A stretch of DNA of 29,184 nucleotides, from positions 1-29,184 of the IMG/VR virus record IMGVR_UViG_3300008219_003613. The stretch is one strand, 5' to 3'. The position numbers and the translations under genes were made by a program. Every line of letters begins with the position of its first letter. Positions within the stretch are counted from its first letter, which is position 1. The notes under the pieces are model-generated. The model was not told the DNA's origin and did not search any database. It worked only from the letters and a program-made list of their open reading frames with translations. This stretch comes from a virus. This document shows, piece after piece, positions 1 through 9,179 of this stretch.

Positions 1-3000
1 ACTCCTACAGATGCTGATATGGATGCTGGGGGGACGTGGAGTGATGAGGGGAGAAACACCTCAAATGTGAGAGTTTTGTGGAGTGATGGAAATTCCGAAT
101 CTTCTACTTTTTGTGCAAGTAGGCAAGAAAAGTGGTTCCTAGGTACTGAGGAGCCTCATAGTGGTTTTGAGCTTCATGCTACTCAAGGATCGAAACTCTC
201 TATTTCTTTTATAGGAACCAGTACTGGCGACGACATTAAAATTTCAACCGATGATGTTCATGGATTGGCTACTGGAGATTATGTACTTATAGCGGGTTCC
301 GATTGTGAACCTATAATTGATAATTTTTTGGGTAAAATCACCAACGATGCCGGAACTTCGGTTGATTCTAAGCCTTATGCGGTTACAGTTGTCAACACTA
401 CTACTTTCACCATAGACATAACGGCGAGTATAACTGGAGATTTGACGGTGACCGAGTCAGGTGAATCTGGTTTTGTTGTGACTGGAATACCTAATTATTC
501 TCAATATTTGGGTTGGTATTATTGGGATGCTACTAATGGCGATTGGCAGAACTGGGATACTGGTAGTGCTGGTACGACTGCTACTATTAATGTTGATTCT
601 TCTTCAGGTAATGGTCTAGATAGGGAACACTGGACATGGGATAGAGGCGCACCTGGGCCTATTCCGCATTGGTATGCTGAGGTTCGTTTTAATACTCGAA
701 CTATGGCTACTGGGGGTATGGCTGACAACATTAAAGAGGATTTCGGTATTAATACTCCAATGGCCCATTCTGGGCTGAATTTCGATCAGGATTACCGTGT
801 TTCGCCCTTTGCTGGAGACTCTACGGAGTTTTTACCTTCAATCGCTGTAACCATTGCTAGTGTAGCTGATACTGGAGATACAACGAGGTTAACTACCTCC
901 GCTGCCCATACTTTGAAGGTGGGTGATTGGGTAAAACTATCTAGTACAGGCACTACTCCTAAGATAGATGGTATTTATGAGATATCCGCTATAAATCAGG
1001 CCAGTGGCACTAATTTTGATATACGTGATTTAGCTGTAACTGGTACTGGAGCAGTGACATGTACTGGTTATACCTATCCTCCTAACGGTAAATCTTTATA
1101 TTGGACAAAGATTCAATGGTTGACTCCTACGGCCCCTACTAATCCAGCAGAACTTGTCAGTATTCGTACTGCAGATCAGGCCCATTTGAAGTATTACGAC
1201 AGGGGTAAAGAGCCTTGGAAGGTTAATAGGGGTACGGCAAGTACTTTTACTGCTACTGCTGCGGGTCGTTATGGGTGGGCTGGGACAGCTTCAAGCTGCC
1301 AAACACCACTAGATTTCTTTGCTATGCATGATGCAAGTACGAATCTGCTTGAGAGTAACTCTTTGAGCCTATCTGCGGTTTCTATGCTCAGTGGGAGTCA
1401 TACTGATAGTGTAACTACTCTAACCTTAGAGTCGGGTAGTGCTTTTTATACTCAGGCTAATGCTGATTTCCCCACTACTGGCTCAGTAGAGCTATACGAT
1501 CCAACAAATGGGACAAATGAAATAGTTTCTTACACTGGAGTAAGTAGCAATACTCTTACAGGGGTAGTACGGGGAAGGGATGGTACAACTGCAGTAGCTC
1601 ATGCTGACAATACTATAGTCAGCAGCCATGTGAAGGGGAGAAATCAGCAGGTACGTTATTTTTCTGCTCACTCATTTACCGTCACAGATATAGCTATTTC
1701 CGATCCAGTCGATACTACGGCGACTATAACAGTTGGTCATAATATGGATCCTACTGGATCATATGCAGTAGAAACTTTTTCGTTACAGTCGGGGGATCAG
1801 GTAACGTTTACGGGTACTGATAGTACTCCAACAATTAATGCTCAATACACTATTACCAATGTTCTTACTCCGACAGAAGATAACACCTCTAAGTTCACCA
1901 TAACTCATGGAGCAAATGTAACGGCGGTTGGTGGTGCAGGTACTTGTTTTGTGTTAAGTGGTTCTGGATTGGCTCTTTTCCCAACAGGTCAGGCTGCTGG
2001 GGATATGGCATTCTTTGGTGCTCACGAGCCATTCACCCAGCTTCGTTTCCATATATACAATGGAGCCAGTCTGACTTCTACCGCTGAGTTTGCTGTGACA
2101 TGGGAATATTTTAATTATGCCTATGGTTGGAGTACCCTGCCGGACTTATTCGACGGAACTGATGGGTTTAAATGTGCCCCAGAGTCATTTGCAGAAGTCC
2201 ATTGGAGCATGCCCAACAATTGGAGACCGGGGCAACCTGGAATGATAGACAACACCAGCAATACTGCTGGTGTTGATCATAGGGGAGATTGGGGGGCGGG
2301 TCAGACGGGATTTTATGTGAGGGCAAGAATATCCACTGATAGCGGTACTGTGGGAGTGGTATCTGCGAGACAGATTTTATATGGACCTAATAATTGGGAC
2401 AATGTAACTAAGGATACTGGAACCATAACTGGGGTGACTGATACTAGGCATTCATCTCCTCAGAAGTACGGTCTGACTTTGTCTTCTGGTAGTTTGGCTG
2501 GAGACCATACTATTCAGATGCTTGGTTATTCGGTGGGTGATAGGCCGTCCGAGTTTGTGAATAAGGTAGTTGTACGTGGGCAGTCTGGTGCGTATGGGAC
2601 TGCTGTAGATGATGAATCAGTCACTAATTTTCATGTAATAAGAGAGAAGAATTATTACGATACTACCATCACTAATTCTGTTCAGGCTGAACAACGTGCG
2701 AATAGGCTGTTAAATGCTCTTCGCCCTGGAGGGAGTATTGAGTCTATTAGAGAATGTCATGTTTCAACACAAAGTTGGCCTGTATATTCCTATAATGGTC
2801 ATCCCCAGGCGGTTCAGGTTGGGGACCTTGTAAATATAGTGATTCCTATAAAAGGTATATATAACGAATCCTGGTTGCTTGCTTCTATAGCATATGATCC
2901 ATTGGCTTCGGCGTGTCAGATGGTTCTTTATAGGGATTTAGATAGGGTCATAGAAGCGGGAGCAAGTGATAAGAAGGTTTTACGTGATCTCTCATCACGT

Positions 3001-3990
3001 ACAAGAGAATTAGCCAGAGCATCTTTCACTACACTAGATACTGTAGTGGAACATGGCATGGATTTCCTCCCAGAGGGGCCGTCTAGGATAGTTGGACGTT
3101 TTTCATATGACCCTGTAGGAACATTTGGTAGTGTTGTTACCAGTGGGGGCGGTGCCAGAGAACAGGCCGACGACTACCGTTGGAATTTTAATGTTTATTC
3201 AGATTATGCGGCTGGAAAATCGGATCGAACTCAATTGAGAATTGATACTACCCAGGTTCGCCCAGATATTGTTGCTACTGGAACCAATGTTAGACAGGTT
3301 GATGGGGCTGGAATTACTCTATTGGGTAGGGAGCAGATAACGGGGGGCAGCAATGCTAATGATGCTGCACAGGAGGGATCTGGGTCTGGAGATAACATTG
3401 AGGGTGAGAATCTAAATGTTCCTTCTAATGCAGCAGAGCAGACTAGAAGGGATCATTTTTACCCAGAGGATAAAGAAGCGACCATATATCTCAGAACTCA
3501 CGATCAAGCCGCAAATAGTGCGGGTTCTCAGCTTGGAAACGGTCTTTATGTAGCTCACAGGGGAATTTTTAACTACAGCGACTATGGGGATGATGACAAT
3601 ACTTCTACTTCGGCAGATGGGACGAGATTCCCAATTGACCTACATCATGAACTATTTGTAGGAGTTTCCGGGGTTGCTAGGGTTACCAACGGCAATAATG
3701 GAAAAGTTTCTCTATCTAAGATACTTCCTAATTTGAAATCTCGCCCCATGGTCTTTTTACAGGTTGAAACTAGCAGACATACGACCCAAGCTGGTTGTTA
3801 TGCAGAGGTAGATAGCTGGGTCACAGCTACCGTAGATAGCAAGGTGGTATTCCAAGGTTTTAGGATAGCCGCTAAGACTGCCGATGGCACTGAGTATGAT
3901 GAGACTGATGGATCTGGACTAAATATTATGTATCTAGTGGTATTTAACTCTTCTAGAGGTGGTAGGCATTACGATGGCGGACTTGCATAG
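1..3990 (+). CDS. Large tail protein (hub or fibre-like), 5' end outside the window
   Basis: The frame is open from base 1, so the first ATG at 19 is probably internal and the protein (at least 1329 residues) starts upstream. It is rich in Gly, Ser, Thr and Asp, as in beta-structured tail proteins. Three related beta-rich segments of the type H-x-L-x-x-GD-x-V...N-x-x-Y-x-I lie at about 202-486, 841-1083 and 1672-1968. A G-x-V-R-GRDGT-x-A-x-A-H segment, common in tail proteins, sits near 1560-1620. The region around 2640-2960 (NRLLNALRPGG, then VQVGDLVNIVIPIKG and a YDP segment) resembles the hub-type domain of siphovirus tail-tip proteins. The C-terminal 110 residues look like a separate beta domain, perhaps an attachment tip. 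No enzymatic motif was recognised. It is followed by a small overlapping gene and then the replication promoter, so it probably closes the tail module. The exact role (hub, fibre or spike) is uncertain. Confidence 0.7.
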   Translation, partial: TPTDADMDAGGTWSDEGRNTSNVRVLWSDGNSESSTFCASRQEKWFLGTEEPHSGFELHATQGSKLSISFIGTSTGDDIKISTDDVHGLATGDYVLIAGSDCEPIIDNFLGKITNDAGTSVDSKPYAVTVVNTTTFTIDITASITGDLTVTESGESGFVVTGIPNYSQYLGWYYWDATNGDWQNWDTGSAGTTATINVDSSSGNGLDREHWTWDRGAPGPIPHWYAEVRFNTRTMATGGMADNIKEDFGINTPMAHSGLNFDQDYRVSPFAGDSTEFLPSIAVTIASVADTGDTTRLTTSAAHTLKVGDWVKLSSTGTTPKIDGIYEISAINQASGTNFDIRDLAVTGTGAVTCTGYTYPPNGKSLYWTKIQWLTPTAPTNPAELVSIRTADQAHLKYYDRGKEPWKVNRGTASTFTATAAGRYGWAGTASSCQTPLDFFAMHDASTNLLESNSLSLSAVSMLSGSHTDSVTTLTLESGSAFYTQANADFPTTGSVELYDPTNGTNEIVSYTGVSSNTLTGVVRGRDGTTAVAHADNTIVSSHVKGRNQQVRYFSAHSFTVTDIAISDPVDTTATITVGHNMDPTGSYAVETFSLQSGDQVTFTGTDSTPTINAQYTITNVLTPTEDNTSKFTITHGANVTAVGGAGTCFVLSGSGLALFPTGQAAGDMAFFGAHEPFTQLRFHIYNGASLTSTAEFAVTWEYFNYAYGWSTLPDLFDGTDGFKCAPESFAEVHWSMPNNWRPGQPGMIDNTSNTAGVDHRGDWGAGQTGFYVRARISTDSGTVGVVSARQILYGPNNWDNVTKDTGTITGVTDTRHSSPQKYGLTLSSGSLAGDHTIQMLGYSVGDRPSEFVNKVVVRGQSGAYGTAVDDESVTNFHVIREKNYYDTTITNSVQAEQRANRLLNALRPGGSIESIRECHVSTQSWPVYSYNGHPQAVQVGDLVNIVIPIKGIYNESWLLASIAYDPLASACQMVLYRDLDRVIEAGASDKKVLRDLSSRTRELARASFTTLDTVVEHGMDFLPEGPSRIVGRFSYDPVGTFGSVVTSGGGAREQADDYRWNFNVYSDYAAGKSDRTQLRIDTTQVRPDIVATGTNVRQVDGAGITLLGREQITGGSNANDAAQEGSGSGDNIEGENLNVPSNAAEQTRRDHFYPEDKEATIYLRTHDQAANSAGSQLGNGLYVAHRGIFNYSDYGDDDNTSTSADGTRFPIDLHHELFVGVSGVARVTNGNNGKVSLSKILPNLKSRPMVFLQVETSRHTTQAGCYAEVDSWVTATVDSKVVFQGFRIAAKTADGTEYDETDGSGLNIMYLVVFNSSRGGRHYDGGLA

Positions 3991-4201
3991 AACGTTTCCT
4001 CAAAGGGTCAGTGGGGTTCGAAGGGTACGTCGCAAAGAGTACCCAATTGAGATGAGGGCGGCTAATTCTGCATCACAGTCCGCTGAGAAGGGTACGGAGT
4101 TATGGGACTCCCTGTATAAGGCAAAAATTCTGGAGTACAGGCTGGATAAAAAGATCTCAGTAATGAAGGATGCCGCAGATTCTATACGACTAAATGGATA
4201 A
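3974..4201 (+). CDS. Small basic protein, unknown function
   Basis: This is a 75-residue protein starting MADLHRTFPQRV. ATG 3974 is preferred over the in-frame GTG at 3959, because the GTG lies inside the Shine-Dalgarno AGAGGTGG (3955-3962) that serves the ATG. It overlaps the tail gene by 17 bases, so the two are probably translationally coupled. The N-terminal third is arginine-rich (RVSGVRRVRRKEY) and the rest is predicted helical with charged residues. There is no membrane segment or known motif. By position it is the last gene of the tail transcript. A small structural or assembly partner of the tail protein is possible but not shown. Confidence 0.6.
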   Translation: MADLHRTFPQRVSGVRRVRRKEYPIEMRAANSASQSAEKGTELWDSLYKAKILEYRLDKKISVMKDAADSIRLNG

Positions 4202-4211
4202 AAGAAGGTGC

Positions 4212-4240
4212 TTGACACGTGATCTAGCTTCAGGTATGAT
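4212..4240 (+). promoter_or_regulatory. Strong sigma70-type promoter of the replication operon
   Basis: A perfect -35 TTGACA (4212-4217) and a near-consensus -10 TATGAT (4235-4240) are separated by exactly 17 nt. It lies in the only sizeable intergenic gap near the replication genes and points into the helicase gene at 4326, leaving a leader of about 80 nt that contains a palindrome. It probably drives much of the co-directional block downstream. Confidence 0.8.
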
Positions 4241-4274
4241 GCCCGTAACAAAACTTTAGAAATAGGCAAATTCG

Positions 4275-4295
4275 AGCACAACACATAATTGTGCT
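4275..4295. promoter_or_regulatory. Inverted repeat in the leader of the replication operon
   Basis: AGCACAA (4275-4281) and TTGTGCT (4289-4295) are perfect 7-nt inverted arms around a 7-nt spacer. The repeat lies about 30 nt downstream of the expected start of transcription from the 4212 promoter and 30 nt before the helicase ATG. No T-run follows, so it is not an intrinsic terminator. It could be a repressor operator or an RNA hairpin controlling the operon. Confidence 0.45.
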
Positions 4296-4325
4296 TCTAT
4301 GCCGTAAATCAAAGAAAAGGCAACT

Positions 4326-5621
4326 ATGCTAGAGCCATCTCAGGCTGAGAAGATACTACTCTCTTCGATTCAGACCCCTACCCACCTCTACTCTCTTCAG
4401 CAAAAGTATGGTATTACGTCTGAATCGTTTTTCTATTTCCAAGAACCAGCAAAATTTATTTTTGATTACATAATTGATCAGGGTTCTGCTCCCACTCCCA
4501 CGCTAATCTCCTCGACTTTTGCGAATACGGCTACGCCGTTTGACCCCGCCCCCATAGATAATTTCGACTACATTGCACAGCAATATGCCACGATAAATAC
4601 TCGTCAAAAAGCATACATGGCAATTGCAACTGCCCAAAAATGGCTCCAAGAGTCTCCTAATGACGGCGTGATGCTGCTCTCAAAGACTTTGGAGCGAATA
4701 GCAAAGCCAGATACCACCCATAGATCCTCTCTTGAACGTACTACTGAGAGTCGATGGCAGTCGTACTTGGCTAGAAGGGATGATGAAACGGTGAATCGGA
4801 TAAAAACTGGAATACAACCGCTAGATGAGAACAACATCTGGCTACAGAAACAGCAATTAGTTGGCATTCAAGCTGACACTAAGATTGGTAAATCCTGGAT
4901 AGCGTGGAAATGTGCTTCCCAAGCATTTGAAGAGGGGCATAAAGTTCTACTTATTAGCCCCGAATTATCGGCTTTGGAAATGGGCATACGCTCAGATGTA
5001 ATTTTGTCTACGTTATTTGGATATACACTGTCGTATCAAGCTATACAGAGGGGTGATCCTTCGATTGGTGATGAGTATAAATCTTATCTAGAGTCTATTT
5101 CGGCAAACAAAGAAGACCGATGGATACAATACGACCAAGTTTTCAACCTGAAGCCATCTCCGTCAGAGTTGGACACGGTTATCACTCAAGAATCGCCTGA
5201 TGTTGTAATTGTAGACGGTATATATCTATTGCGATCTGATGAGAAGTTAACTGCTGCGTGGGAACAAATTAGAAGCATTTCAATAAGTTTAAAATCTCTG
5301 GCGGTGAAACATAATGTACTCGTATATGCGACAAATCAAATTAATAGACATGGTGCTCAAAAAAGTCAGGACAATGATGGAGAACCGCCCCCGCCTACAG
5401 ATACCGCATACGGTTTCGATTTTGCCCGGACTGTTGACATTCTCTTTGGAGTTGGGGCTAGATCGCTTGAGGACACAACTCGCAAAATTAATGTTCCACT
5501 TGCCCGGTCTGGGCCGAGCTTTAATGACAGCTTTGAGATCACCTTTGTACCCGATCAAGGCGACATTGGGCGTACAGTTTCAAGTGCTCCTCCGAATCTT
5601 ATTGATAGTTCTGAGTGGTAG
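4326..5621 (+). CDS. DnaB-like replicative helicase
   Basis: This 431-residue protein should be the hexameric 5'-3' helicase that unwinds the phage replication fork. Residues 1-125 form a helical N-terminal region that starts like DnaB N-domains (EPSQAEKILLSSI). The RecA-type ATPase core follows: Walker A ADTKIGKS (183-190, with K189 and S190), a switch to LLISPELSALEM (208-219), Walker B PDVVIVDG with D297, and a TNQIN sensor segment (336-340). It is shorter than cellular DnaB (about 470 residues), as is usual in phages. The start follows a purine-rich AAAGAAAAGG. It is the first gene after the 4212 promoter, with the primase just downstream, as expected for a helicase-primase pair. No loader gene was recognised. 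Confidence 0.88.
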   Translation: MLEPSQAEKILLSSIQTPTHLYSLQQKYGITSESFFYFQEPAKFIFDYIIDQGSAPTPTLISSTFANTATPFDPAPIDNFDYIAQQYATINTRQKAYMAIATAQKWLQESPNDGVMLLSKTLERIAKPDTTHRSSLERTTESRWQSYLARRDDETVNRIKTGIQPLDENNIWLQKQQLVGIQADTKIGKSWIAWKCASQAFEEGHKVLLISPELSALEMGIRSDVILSTLFGYTLSYQAIQRGDPSIGDEYKSYLESISANKEDRWIQYDQVFNLKPSPSELDTVITQESPDVVIVDGIYLLRSDEKLTAAWEQIRSISISLKSLAVKHNVLVYATNQINRHGAQKSQDNDGEPPPPTDTAYGFDFARTVDILFGVGARSLEDTTRKINVPLARSGPSFNDSFEITFVPDQGDIGRTVSSAPPNLIDSSEW

Positions 5622-5793
5622 TCTTTATTTATCTATAGTTGGTTTTATTGTTTGGGGGTCATTTTGGATAGCGGGGGAGGAAAATATTTATTTGGGGATA
5701 ATTGCAGGGACATTCTTTTTTAGTGTGTTAACACTAAGTGTGTCTCTTTTGATATTGGCAGTTTTGGGACGGGTGCAGAATGACAATACGTGA
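5584..5793 (+). CDS. Small two-span membrane protein between helicase and primase
   Basis: The open frame covers the whole 158-nt helicase-primase gap and ends inside the primase start (a 14-nt overlap), which argues that it is a real gene. The best start is GTG 5584, giving 69 residues; its Shine-Dalgarno is weak, so TTG 5602 cannot be excluded. Two long hydrophobic segments (about 2-30 and 35-61) flank a short GEEN turn, and the tail is polar (GRVQNDNT). The frame extends far upstream, but that part lies inside the helicase and is a shadow. The fold is compatible with a holin-like or membrane-anchoring protein. Its place in the replication module suggests tethering replication proteins to the membrane, but that is only a guess. 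Confidence 0.5.
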   Translation: MLLRILLIVLSGSLYLSIVGFIVWGSFWIAGEENIYLGIIAGTFFFSVLTLSVSLLILAVLGRVQNDNT

Positions 5794-6700
5794 ATTTCTC
5801 TCACAAATAGCTCAATTGAAAGTTGCTAAGTCAACTGGAGATGAGGTTCTGGCCTATTGCCCCTGGCATGATGATCAGAATGCGTCTCTAGCTATAAATC
5901 ATGTCAAGGGCATGTTCCACTGTTTTTCGGGTTGCGTGAAGGGGTCTGGGGGGCTTCTTAGCCTGTTTGAGAAGTTGGATGAAACTGGAGTGGTGGCGAA
6001 TAAGTATCTAACGCTGTTTGCAGCCGACATATCTAATTTCATGCCAGTAATTGATTTTGATCATGATGCTGATATTGAGTCCGATGACGGTTACGATGTG
6101 ATGTCGTTGCCGTTAGCAGAGAAAAACGAGTATTTGATGGGACGAGGAATTACGGATGAGACTGTTCGTAGGTTTGACCTCCGATATCATGCCGATGATG
6201 ACTGTATTGTTATACCGATTTGTATGAGAGGAGAGTTGATTGGTTATATTCGTCGCAATATAAGCTCTAATCCCAAATACCTAAATTCCAATAGTCTGCC
6301 AAGGGACATACTCATCTATCCGTTTGATTTGTTTGAACCTAACAGTAGCACGGTGTACGTTTGTGAGGGACCGTTTGATGCTATTAAGGCCCACCAATTA
6401 GGGCTTAGAAATACGGTCTGCACTCTGGGTGGAGTGATTTCTGACAATCAGTGTAGGTTGCTGGGAGAGTTAGGGAGTCACATAGTCCTATGTGTGGACA
6501 AGGATGATTCGGGTGTGCGTATCACCGAAACAAATACTAAAAAATTAGTAGGTAAATATGGGTTTTCTGTTGACTACACAACCGCTCCGGGACAGGCAAA
6601 AGATTTTGGAGATGCGGTTGATTTAAGTAATTTAAAAATCATAAGTCCATACGAATTAAAAGCAATAAACAGAGATCTGGAATACATAATAAGGAGCTAA
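5780..6700 (+). CDS. DnaG-like primase (CHC2 zinc finger + TOPRIM)
   Basis: This 306-residue protein would synthesise RNA primers for lagging-strand replication. A CHC2-type zinc finger is visible at the N-terminus: C27-P-W-H30 and C48-F-S-G-C52. The TOPRIM domain holds the catalytic acidic residues: E196 in CEGPFDA, with D200, and D240/D242 in VDKDDSG. It is compact compared with cellular DnaG (about 600 residues) and has no recognisable C-terminal helicase-binding domain, a common phage form. The ATG overlaps the upstream membrane protein gene, which suggests translational coupling. It sits between the helicase and the probable SSB gene, the expected context. Confidence 0.88.
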   Translation: MTIREFLSQIAQLKVAKSTGDEVLAYCPWHDDQNASLAINHVKGMFHCFSGCVKGSGGLLSLFEKLDETGVVANKYLTLFAADISNFMPVIDFDHDADIESDDGYDVMSLPLAEKNEYLMGRGITDETVRRFDLRYHADDDCIVIPICMRGELIGYIRRNISSNPKYLNSNSLPRDILIYPFDLFEPNSSTVYVCEGPFDAIKAHQLGLRNTVCTLGGVISDNQCRLLGELGSHIVLCVDKDDSGVRITETNTKKLVGKYGFSVDYTTAPGQAKDFGDAVDLSNLKIISPYELKAINRDLEYIIRS

Positions 6701-6702
6701 AA

Positions 6703-7731
6703 ATGCCATTGATGGATGAGTTTGAAAAAAGAGGATCTACTTCAAGAGGCGGCGGCGGTTCGAGTGCTAATCAGATGTGGATGCATGAGGTGCGCCCCAG
6801 AAATGTAGGGGAATTTGCGGTCATTAGATTTATTTCCCCATTTGGAAACCCAAAGGGGGGCGATACACCTAAAAATATACTGGCAGATGAATCATTTTAT
6901 ATGTACCACGCTGGTCAGAGTGCTGCAGGTAAGCGGTTCACGGATTATCTGTACTGCGGGGATCTGAACCAGGACTCCACGGGTCATGTGATTGAACCCA
7001 GTAAATGTCGCTGCCAGCTACTTGGGTATGATGAGCCGCCTTGTTATGTGGATGGAAAACCATCTAGGAATAGTAATGGTACTCCTGACGGATTTAACTC
7101 TGCGGTGAAACAGCGGTATCACTATTGGGTTCTGCACTACTATTCCTTCCATCTCTCTCAGAATCCAGCCGTAGATGAGAATAGTTCAGATTATAACGCT
7201 CCATGGGCAGTCTCTCGCAGAGAATCGGGGGAAGTGGATGTTTGGGACGAGATGCAGGTGGGCAGTAAAACATATTACAGAGAGACTGTCATGAAGCCGC
7301 AATTGTTGAAAATCGCCCGTCCTACAAGGGAGAGTCTACGTACTCATGCCGAGAGGTATGGAGATATAACTACCAAAGTCTACGAGTTCCACAAGCAACA
7401 GGATTCAAGTGGGCGGGGGTTTATTAACTATCCTGTGTTCCCAAGCGATATTGAGGTTCCTAAACTCGGCAAGGAACGTGTACAAGAGGCTATCAAAGAT
7501 CTGCCTCGTTTAGACAGGATAGCCTCTGGTCAGATCCAGGGGCTAGATTTAGTAGCCTTTACGGTGGAAGACAAAGAGGCACACCAGGAAGCGATGGATA
7601 AGATTTCAGACTCTCTGCCTGATGTTTCAGAGGAAATTAAACAGCCAGATGAGTCGGAGGAATCTGATACGGGGACCGATCCGTTCTCAACAATGGGCAA
7701 TACTGATACTGAAGTCCTTGAAGATTTTTAA
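6703..7731 (+). CDS. Probable single-stranded DNA-binding protein
   Basis: This 342-residue protein has an AAGGAG site 6 nt before its ATG. After a flexible Gly/Ser-rich start, the central part contains four cysteines in one stretch (C85, C102, C104, C114) that could bind zinc, as in T4 gp32. The C-terminal 50 residues are strongly acidic and end in EVLEDF. A charged tail with a terminal aromatic residue is the hallmark of phage SSBs such as T7 gp2.5, where it recruits polymerase and helicase. The gene lies between primase and sliding clamp, where phage SSB genes are common. No OB-fold signature could be confirmed by eye, so the call rests on tail, cysteines and context. Confidence 0.55.
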   Translation: MPLMDEFEKRGSTSRGGGGSSANQMWMHEVRPRNVGEFAVIRFISPFGNPKGGDTPKNILADESFYMYHAGQSAAGKRFTDYLYCGDLNQDSTGHVIEPSKCRCQLLGYDEPPCYVDGKPSRNSNGTPDGFNSAVKQRYHYWVLHYYSFHLSQNPAVDENSSDYNAPWAVSRRESGEVDVWDEMQVGSKTYYRETVMKPQLLKIARPTRESLRTHAERYGDITTKVYEFHKQQDSSGRGFINYPVFPSDIEVPKLGKERVQEAIKDLPRLDRIASGQIQGLDLVAFTVEDKEAHQEAMDKISDSLPDVSEEIKQPDESEESDTGTDPFSTMGNTDTEVLEDF

Positions 7732-7755
7732 AAAGGGAAATGAGGTAAAAATACT

Positions 7756-8106
7756 ATGTCTAAAGTGAGTGTGACGTTAGGTTTGACGCTAAAGATGAAC
7801 AGCGGCGGGGGTTACAACTTCTTCCGCCCGGAGATAACTATCTCAGATATTGAAACTGAGACGGATATCGCTCCTCAGATTGAGAGGAGTTTGGCTGCTA
7901 TCAAGGAGGTGTGGGCAGCTATTGAAGAGAACATGGATACGATTGTGGATTCTTCTGAATTGGCTGAGAAGCCTTCGGCCTTGACAGAGATTCATCGACG
8001 TATAGCCGAATTTGAAGCAGATGTGAGCGAGTTGAAGACTCGACTTGCTGCTGGTGATGGAGCAGTCATGAGCGTATCTGACAGTGATAAGGATACAGAT
8101 TGGTAA
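7756..8106 (+). CDS. Unknown 116-residue protein upstream of the sliding clamp
   Basis: The ATG follows GAGGT at about 12 nt. The N-terminal 40 residues are beta-like (SVTLGLTLKMN, then FFRPEITISDIE). The rest is helical and acidic with a likely coiled coil (about 40-100) and an acidic tail, SDSDKDTDW. The gene overlaps the clamp gene by 7 nt, so the two are co-translated. The family was not recognised. A role in replication, for instance as a clamp or SSB accessory factor, is suggested only by position. Confidence 0.7.
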   Translation: MSKVSVTLGLTLKMNSGGGYNFFRPEITISDIETETDIAPQIERSLAAIKEVWAAIEENMDTIVDSSELAEKPSALTEIHRRIAEFEADVSELKTRLAAGDGAVMSVSDSDKDTDW

Positions 8107-9179
8107 AAATAGATAGAACTCTTTTACATAGTAGCCTGAGCTACATCAACACCAATTCCAAAAAGCAAAAAAATGAGGCATTGGTGGGCCAGGTTTCTGA
8201 TGGAATTTTACGGCTTTGGCAACCCGGATTCGTCCGAGTATGGGATGCCATACCTGTGGAAGAGTCGGAGCCTATGTTTTTCACAGTTGAATGTGACAAG
8301 CTCACTAAGATTGTGAATGCCTGTACCAGTAGTGTTATTTCGATGTCTGTCAAGGATAAGAAATTAAATATTTCCTTCGGTAAATCGAGAGTACGATTAC
8401 CGTTTCTTGAGAGCGTGGAAACTGGAGTTGATCCTCCTCCCGACACTGTAAGTCAGATTGTGGTTGGGAACGATTTTATACACTCTCTTAGCCAGGGTCT
8501 GAATTTCTTGGCTAGAACTGAGCATGCTCCGGCTCTTACCTGTTATTACGTTTCTCCTTTATCCTCTGGATTGTTGAGGATAACTGCGAGCGATGCGATG
8601 AAATTGTATATATCAGACCTTGAGTATGATGATGCTCAAACGTTTGAGTCCTTTTTGCTCCCTAGGGAGTGTGGACTCCTCATGACCAAGATATTTTCTA
8701 GGTCTAAAGAGATATCTATAGGTCTTACGGAGAGGGGAATATTAGTTTTGTCCGAGGTGGGGAGTGAGAGAGTCGTAGTTTCTCCCCCTTACAGTGGGAA
8801 ATATCCAGATATGTCCAGATTGATAGATGAATCGTCTGATAAACTTTTTAAGGCCAATAAGAAAGAGCTTCAGAACATGCTTCAGCTTGTCAATATTACA
8901 TCAGATATGAAGCAGGTCAGATTTAGTCAGGTGAATAGTAGTTTGGAACTGTATGCTACTAAGTCTCAGATTGAGACTGATTTGGTGCTGAACAATGTGG
9001 AGATTTTCAAGGAATTTGACGACATGAACTTCAATGCCGAGTTTTTTGGTGCGTGTGTAGCTGCGGTGGATGGAGATGATGTAATTATTAGCAACGCCAA
9101 TGAACGAATGAAAGCATACAGGATTGACAATGACGAAAGACAAGAATCCTATTGTCTCGTCCAAGCCCTATCAAGTTGA
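8100..9179 (+). CDS. DnaN-like sliding clamp
   Basis: At 359 residues this matches the length of bacterial beta clamps (about 370). Segments typical of the three-domain clamp appear in order: ITASDAMKLYISD (the ATDGHRLA-like strand), FLLPRECGLLMTKIF (the IPAKTL-like segment), PPYSGKYPDMSRLI (the GKYPDY segment) and a C-terminal FNAEFFGACVAAVDGDDV followed by CLVQAL. The protein would tether the phage polymerase to DNA. The start is TTG 8100, preceded by AAGGA at a spacing of 6 nt, overlapping the previous stop by 7 nt; no ATG fits. Clamp and polymerase genes overlap by 50 nt. No clamp loader genes are in the window, so the host loader may be used. Confidence 0.85.
   Translation: MVKIDRTLLHSSLSYINTNSKKQKNEALVGQVSDGILRLWQPGFVRVWDAIPVEESEPMFFTVECDKLTKIVNACTSSVISMSVKDKKLNISFGKSRVRLPFLESVETGVDPPPDTVSQIVVGNDFIHSLSQGLNFLARTEHAPALTCYYVSPLSSGLLRITASDAMKLYISDLEYDDAQTFESFLLPRECGLLMTKIFSRSKEISIGLTERGILVLSEVGSERVVVSPPYSGKYPDMSRLIDESSDKLFKANKKELQNMLQLVNITSDMKQVRFSQVNSSLELYATKSQIETDLVLNNVEIFKEFDDMNFNAEFFGACVAAVDGDDVIISNANERMKAYRIDNDERQESYCLVQALSS

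Noticed and set aside
5314-5583. Longer frame upstream of the small membrane protein
   Set aside because: This part lies inside the helicase gene, which has clear ATPase motifs. Only the hydrophobic end after 5584 looks like a separate protein.
9124-9152. TTGACA at 9124 as a promoter
   Set aside because: There is no -10-like hexamer at a 16-18 nt spacing and the site lies in the clamp-polymerase overlap; it is a chance match.
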